Positions 61,227-64,000 of a stretch of 64,000 nt of DNA are shown piece by piece. Origin of the DNA: Sphingomonas sp. SUN019 (GTDB taxonomy: Bacteria > Pseudomonadota > Alphaproteobacteria > Sphingomonadales > Sphingomonadaceae); the NCBI RefSeq assembly GCF_024758705.1, contig NZ_CP096971.1, positions 2,294,001-2,358,000 of the forward strand, written 5' to 3'. The notes under the pieces are model-generated. The model was not told the origin of the DNA, ran no database searches, and was given only the letters and a program-made list of their open reading frames with translations. How positions within the stretch are numbered: the stretch's first letter is position 1; each line of letters begins with the position of its first letter. A program made the translations under genes and the position numbers.

Positions 61227-62597
61227 TCACCCGATCGGCACGAACCGCACCGGTAGCCCATCCTTGGGCTTCGGAATCGGGAAGATCTGCCAATCGTCGC
61301 CTGACCCCTCGTCCAGCTCGATCCGGTACCGGCTCAGCAATTGTGCGATCAGGATCCTGATCTGCATCGTCGCAAAGTGCAGCCCGATGCACATATGCGC
61401 GCCGCCGCCGAACGGCACCCACGCGAACCGGTGCCGACCCTTCGACGCCTCGGGGGTGAAGCGTAGCGGATCGAACGCCTCGGGATCGGGCCAGATGTCG
61501 GCCATATGGTGCGTATAGGCCGGGTTCACCCCGACGAAGCTGCCCGCCGGGATTTGATAGCCCCCGAACTCGAAATCGCGCAGCGCCCGCCGCGGGATCG
61601 ACGGCACCGGCGGCATCAGCCGCAGCGCCTCCTTGAAGGCATATTCGGTCAGCACCAGCCGGTCGAGCTGCGCATAGGGCACGCCCGCGTCGTTCAGCCC
61701 CAGCGCCAGCACCTCCTCGCGCAGTTTCTCCTGCCATTCGCGGTTGCGGCCCAGCATCATCACGAGACTCGTCGCCGACGACGTGATCGTGTCGTGCGCC
61801 GCCATCATCAGGAAATTCATGTGATCGACGATCGCATCGTCGGGCAGTAACTGCCCCTGCTCATCGGTCGCGCGGCAGAATTGCGAGAAGAAATCCTGAC
61901 CCTCACCCGTCCGCCGCGCCGGAATCTCGCGCTTGAAGAACTCGACCAGATATTCGCGCGCCTTGACGCCGCGGCGCATCGACGTGCCGGGCAGCGGGCT
62001 GCGGATCGGCGAGACGGTCGCCTGCACCTCATCGACGAACGCCTTATTGATCTTCGCCGCTTCCGGCCCCAGCGGCACGCCGAAGAAGCTGGTCGCCGCC
62101 AGATCGAGGCTCAGCGACTTGATCTTGTCATAGAAGCGCATCGGCGTGTTCGCCCACGCCGGGATCGCCGCTGCAATGCCCTCGTTCAGCTGTTCGGCAT
62201 AGTGCTTCATCGGCTCTGGCTTGAACGCCACCGACAGCGTTTTCCGGTCGGCGCGATGCTTCTCGAAATCCAGCAGCATCAACCCGCGCGGAAACACGAG
62301 ATTGAGCGCCGGGCCCCAGCCCTGTTCGGACGAGAAATTCTTGTCGCGGTCGAACAGCACCAGCTCGTTCGCGTCCGGCCCCAGCAGCACGACCGAATCG
62401 CCACCGAAGCTGTTGTTGCGATAGACCGGCCCGTATTTCGCGACCATCGCCCTCGTGAAGGCATAGGGATCCTTCAGCACCGCAAACGTATTCCCGACCA
62501 CCGGCCACCCGCGCTCGCCCGGAATTTCCTTCAGCGACGACGGCGGGTTGAGCGGCAGCCAGTGCGGATTGGCCTCGATCGTATGGGCGTACGGCAT
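61227..62597 (-). CDS. Cytochrome P450 (second, CYP120/CYP26-like length)
   Basis: 456 residues. I-helix MAAHDTITSS, ExxR in FKEALRL, the PERF-like DPLRFTPEA and the heme-binding FGGGAHMCIGLHFA with the Cys. The GERGWPVVGNTFAVLKDPYAF start resembles P450s acting on fatty acids, retinoids or terpenoids. The ATG at 62597 has no strong ribosome site. It stands alone behind a hairpin, unrelated to the catabolic P450 at 22 kb. Redox partners are not in the window. Confidence 0.92.
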   Translation of the reverse strand: MPYAHTIEANPHWLPLNPPSSLKEIPGERGWPVVGNTFAVLKDPYAFTRAMVAKYGPVYRNNSFGGDSVVLLGPDANELVLFDRDKNFSSEQGWGPALNLVFPRGLMLLDFEKHRADRKTLSVAFKPEPMKHYAEQLNEGIAAAIPAWANTPMRFYDKIKSLSLDLAATSFFGVPLGPEAAKINKAFVDEVQATVSPIRSPLPGTSMRRGVKAREYLVEFFKREIPARRTGEGQDFFSQFCRATDEQGQLLPDDAIVDHMNFLMMAAHDTITSSATSLVMMLGRNREWQEKLREEVLALGLNDAGVPYAQLDRLVLTEYAFKEALRLMPPVPSIPRRALRDFEFGGYQIPAGSFVGVNPAYTHHMADIWPDPEAFDPLRFTPEASKGRHRFAWVPFGGGAHMCIGLHFATMQIRILIAQLLSRYRIELDEGSGDDWQIFPIPKPKDGLPVRFVPIG

Positions 62598-62657
62598 TGC
62601 GCGGCTCCTGCGTTACTTACATCAGTATAAGTAAGCGCGGCCGCTTTGGCCAGACCG

Positions 62658-63410
62658 TCAGTAATCGCACACGAACAATCGATAGCCGAGATCGAGCGCG
62701 GGCCGATCGAGGATGTCGGTATTGCGCGCCGCCCAGCGGCCGCTCGCCAGATCGTTGGCAAGCGAGGCCAGTCCGGCGCGCGCATCGATCGCGTGGAAAC
62801 TCGATATGCCCGCGCGGACGTTCGGGTCGAGATACGCCTCCGGCCGCCGCCAATAGGCCGCAAGGAAGCCATCGCGGCAATCGGCCGGCACCGGCACGAC
62901 CGCCACCCGCGTCGGACCGATCGTGCGCGTCATCAGCGCGACCGTCTCCGCCGTCGGGAAGAACCGTCCTTCGTCAAGCGTCGCCAGCGCGGGAAAATAA
63001 TCGCGGATCAGCCAGAATTCGCCGAAGTCCGGCACCCAGCTGAGAATCACCGCCCGCCGGCGTGCGACGCGGCGCAGTTCGCGCAACCCGGCCGCCTGGT
63101 CGGGCCAATGATGCAGCGTCAGGACCGCCATCGCGGCGTCGTAGGATGCATCGGGAACCGGCAGCGCCGCGGCCACGCCGTCCACACACGGCGCGGCCGA
63201 CCCCTGACGCTGCGCACGCATGACCGCCGACGGCTCGACCGCAAACACCGTGCGGTTCGCCGGTTCGTAGGAGCCCGTGCCCGCGCCGACGTTGATCACG
63301 CTCGCCGCATCGCCGAGTGCGGCGTCGATCATCGCCGCGATCCGCGGATCGGGTTGCCGTTGCGTGGCATAGTGCCGCCCGATCGTGTCGTAGGCGGCGG
63401 GGGTGCTCAC
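62658..63410 (-). CDS. Class I SAM-dependent methyltransferase
   Basis: 250 residues. SAM motif [14 protein letters not shown], then [26 protein letters not shown] and VILSW. Methyltransferase type 11-like, probably for a small molecule. GTG start at 63410 overlaps the ribH stop as GTGA, so it is coupled to lumazine synthase, although no functional link is evident. Confidence 0.87.
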   Translation of the reverse strand: MSTPAAYDTIGRHYATQRQPDPRIAAMIDAALGDAASVINVGAGTGSYEPANRTVFAVEPSAVMRAQRQGSAAPCVDGVAAALPVPDASYDAAMAVLTLHHWPDQAAGLRELRRVARRRAVILSWVPDFGEFWLIRDYFPALATLDEGRFFPTAETVALMTRTIGPTRVAVVPVPADCRDGFLAAYWRRPEAYLDPNVRAGISSFHAIDARAGLASLANDLASGRWAARNTDILDRPALDLGYRLFVCDY

Positions 63411-63826
63411 CCGAACCGCTCCCGCAACCCCAGCATCGCCAGCGCCGCCTCCGCCGCGCCGCCGCCCTTGTTCAGTTGCGCGGGGTCGGCGCGGCGGATC
63501 GCCTGGGCTTCGTCCTCGGTCGTCAGGATGCCATTGCCGACCGCCAGCCCGTCCATCGTCAGCGCCATGATCCCGCGCGCACTTTCGCCCGCGACGATCT
63601 CGAAATGATAGGTTTCGCCGCGGATCACCACGCCCAGCGCGACGAATGCGTCATACCGCCCGCTCTCCGCCGCCAGCACGATCGCGCCCGGCACCTCGAG
63701 CGCGCCGGGGACGGTGACGACCTCGGCGCTATGCCCGGCGGCCTCGATCGCCGCGCGCGCGCCCGCGATCAGCATATCGTTCAGATGGTCGTAAAAACGT
63801 GCCTCGACGATGAGGATGTTGGCCAA
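63407..63826 (-). CDS. ribH: 6,7-dimethyl-8-ribityllumazine synthase
   Basis: 139 residues, normal family length. Phosphate/substrate loops [26 protein letters not shown] with the catalytic His, and [14 protein letters not shown]. Condenses the ribityl-pyrimidine with dihydroxybutanone phosphate in riboflavin synthesis. The ATG at 63826 has only a weak ribosome site. The other rib genes are not in the window. Confidence 0.95.
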   Translation of the reverse strand: MANILIVEARFYDHLNDMLIAGARAAIEAAGHSAEVVTVPGALEVPGAIVLAAESGRYDAFVALGVVIRGETYHFEIVAGESARGIMALTMDGLAVGNGILTTEDEAQAIRRADPAQLNKGGGAAEAALAMLGLRERFG

Positions 63827-63849
63827 CTGCTCTCTCCAGCTATAAAAAA

Positions 63850-63999
63850 CCGCTCATCCTGAGGAGCCCCTTCGACGCCTCCTGCGGCGTCGCTCAGGAC
63901 AGGCATTAAGCTTGTCGAAGTGGTGTCCCGAAGGACGCGCCGGGGACTGTCCTTCGAGACGGGGCTTCGACGAGCTCAGCCCCTCCTCAGGATGAGCGG
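63850..63999. repeat. Intergenic palindromic repeat at the right window edge
   Basis: CCGCTCATCCTGAGGAG (63850-63866) is the exact complement of CTCCTCAGGATGAGCGG (63983-63999). Between them lie further CTTCGA/TCGAAG pairs. The block lies upstream of ribH on the minus strand and looks like a dispersed sphingomonad intergenic element. Confidence 0.75.
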
Positions 64000-64000
64000 G

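Noticed and set aside
1..64000. CRISPR arrays, insertion sequences or prophage genes
   Set aside because: No regularly spaced repeats, transposases, integrases or phage genes were seen.

Overview
The window looks like a chromosomal segment of an alphaproteobacterium of the Sphingomonadaceae (Sphingomonas-like). Pointers are the very high GC content, three TonB-dependent receptors, a TonB receptor/Feo region with a TGCGA-N5-TCGCA Fur-type box, a COQ9 homologue, a small type III polyketide synthase operon, and the long intergenic palindromes at 2.3, 47.2 and 63.9 kb. The genus is inferred from gene content, not from a marker gene.

Layout. 0-5.6 kb: a class A penicillin-binding protein, msrB and a type III PKS / methyltransferase / FAD-oxidoreductase operon. 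5.7-40.5 kb: a block of about 33 genes for aromatic (ring) catabolism with four regulators (TetR, MarR, two LysR). 40.7-41.8 kb: a decayed nuclease / putative immunity module next to tRNA-Leu(GAG). 42-64 kb: mostly core genes: MATE exporter, ftsE-ftsX-ydcF-plsC, tyrC-hisC, metX-GNAT-metW, a response regulator and HWE kinase, ssb, feoAB, an iron receptor, COQ9, an EamA transporter, an old yellow enzyme, a P450 and ribH.

How the catabolic genes fit together. Several modules are visible. (1) Gentisate route: a PhzS/hydroxybenzoate-hydroxylase-like flavoprotein, gentisate 1,2-dioxygenase, zeta-class GST isomerase and fumarylpyruvate hydrolase. (2) A six-gene operon with a LigJ-like amidohydrolase (oxalomesaconate hydratase type), a LigB-type dioxygenase, three tandem RraA/aldolase-family proteins and a TetR regulator; it resembles a gallate-type lower pathway because no dehydrogenase or lactonase is present. 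(3) P450, SnoaL-like protein and alcohol dehydrogenase in one overlapping operon. (4) SDR, cupin and Rieske oxygenase in another. (5) A glyoxalase-fold extradiol dioxygenase, flavoprotein monooxygenase, FrsA-like hydrolase and MFS transporter. (6) An MhpB/LigB-like plus LigA-like dioxygenase opposite an MhpD-like hydratase and an alpha/beta hydrolase. TonB receptors at 17.3 and 28.8 kb probably import the substrate. The starting compound cannot be read from the sequence.

Regulation. Two short motifs recur at promoters of this block. One is CAGACRTCTGACGAT, found upstream of the 6.8 kb FAH gene and the 28.8 kb TonB receptor and as perfect palindromes over both divergent start sites at 12.6 kb. 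The other is an 18-bp inverted repeat ATTC-N10-GAAT, found at 6.7, 12.65, 28.5, 28.8 and (one base off) 31.3 kb. They tie the scattered operons into one probable regulon and are the most interesting signal in the window.
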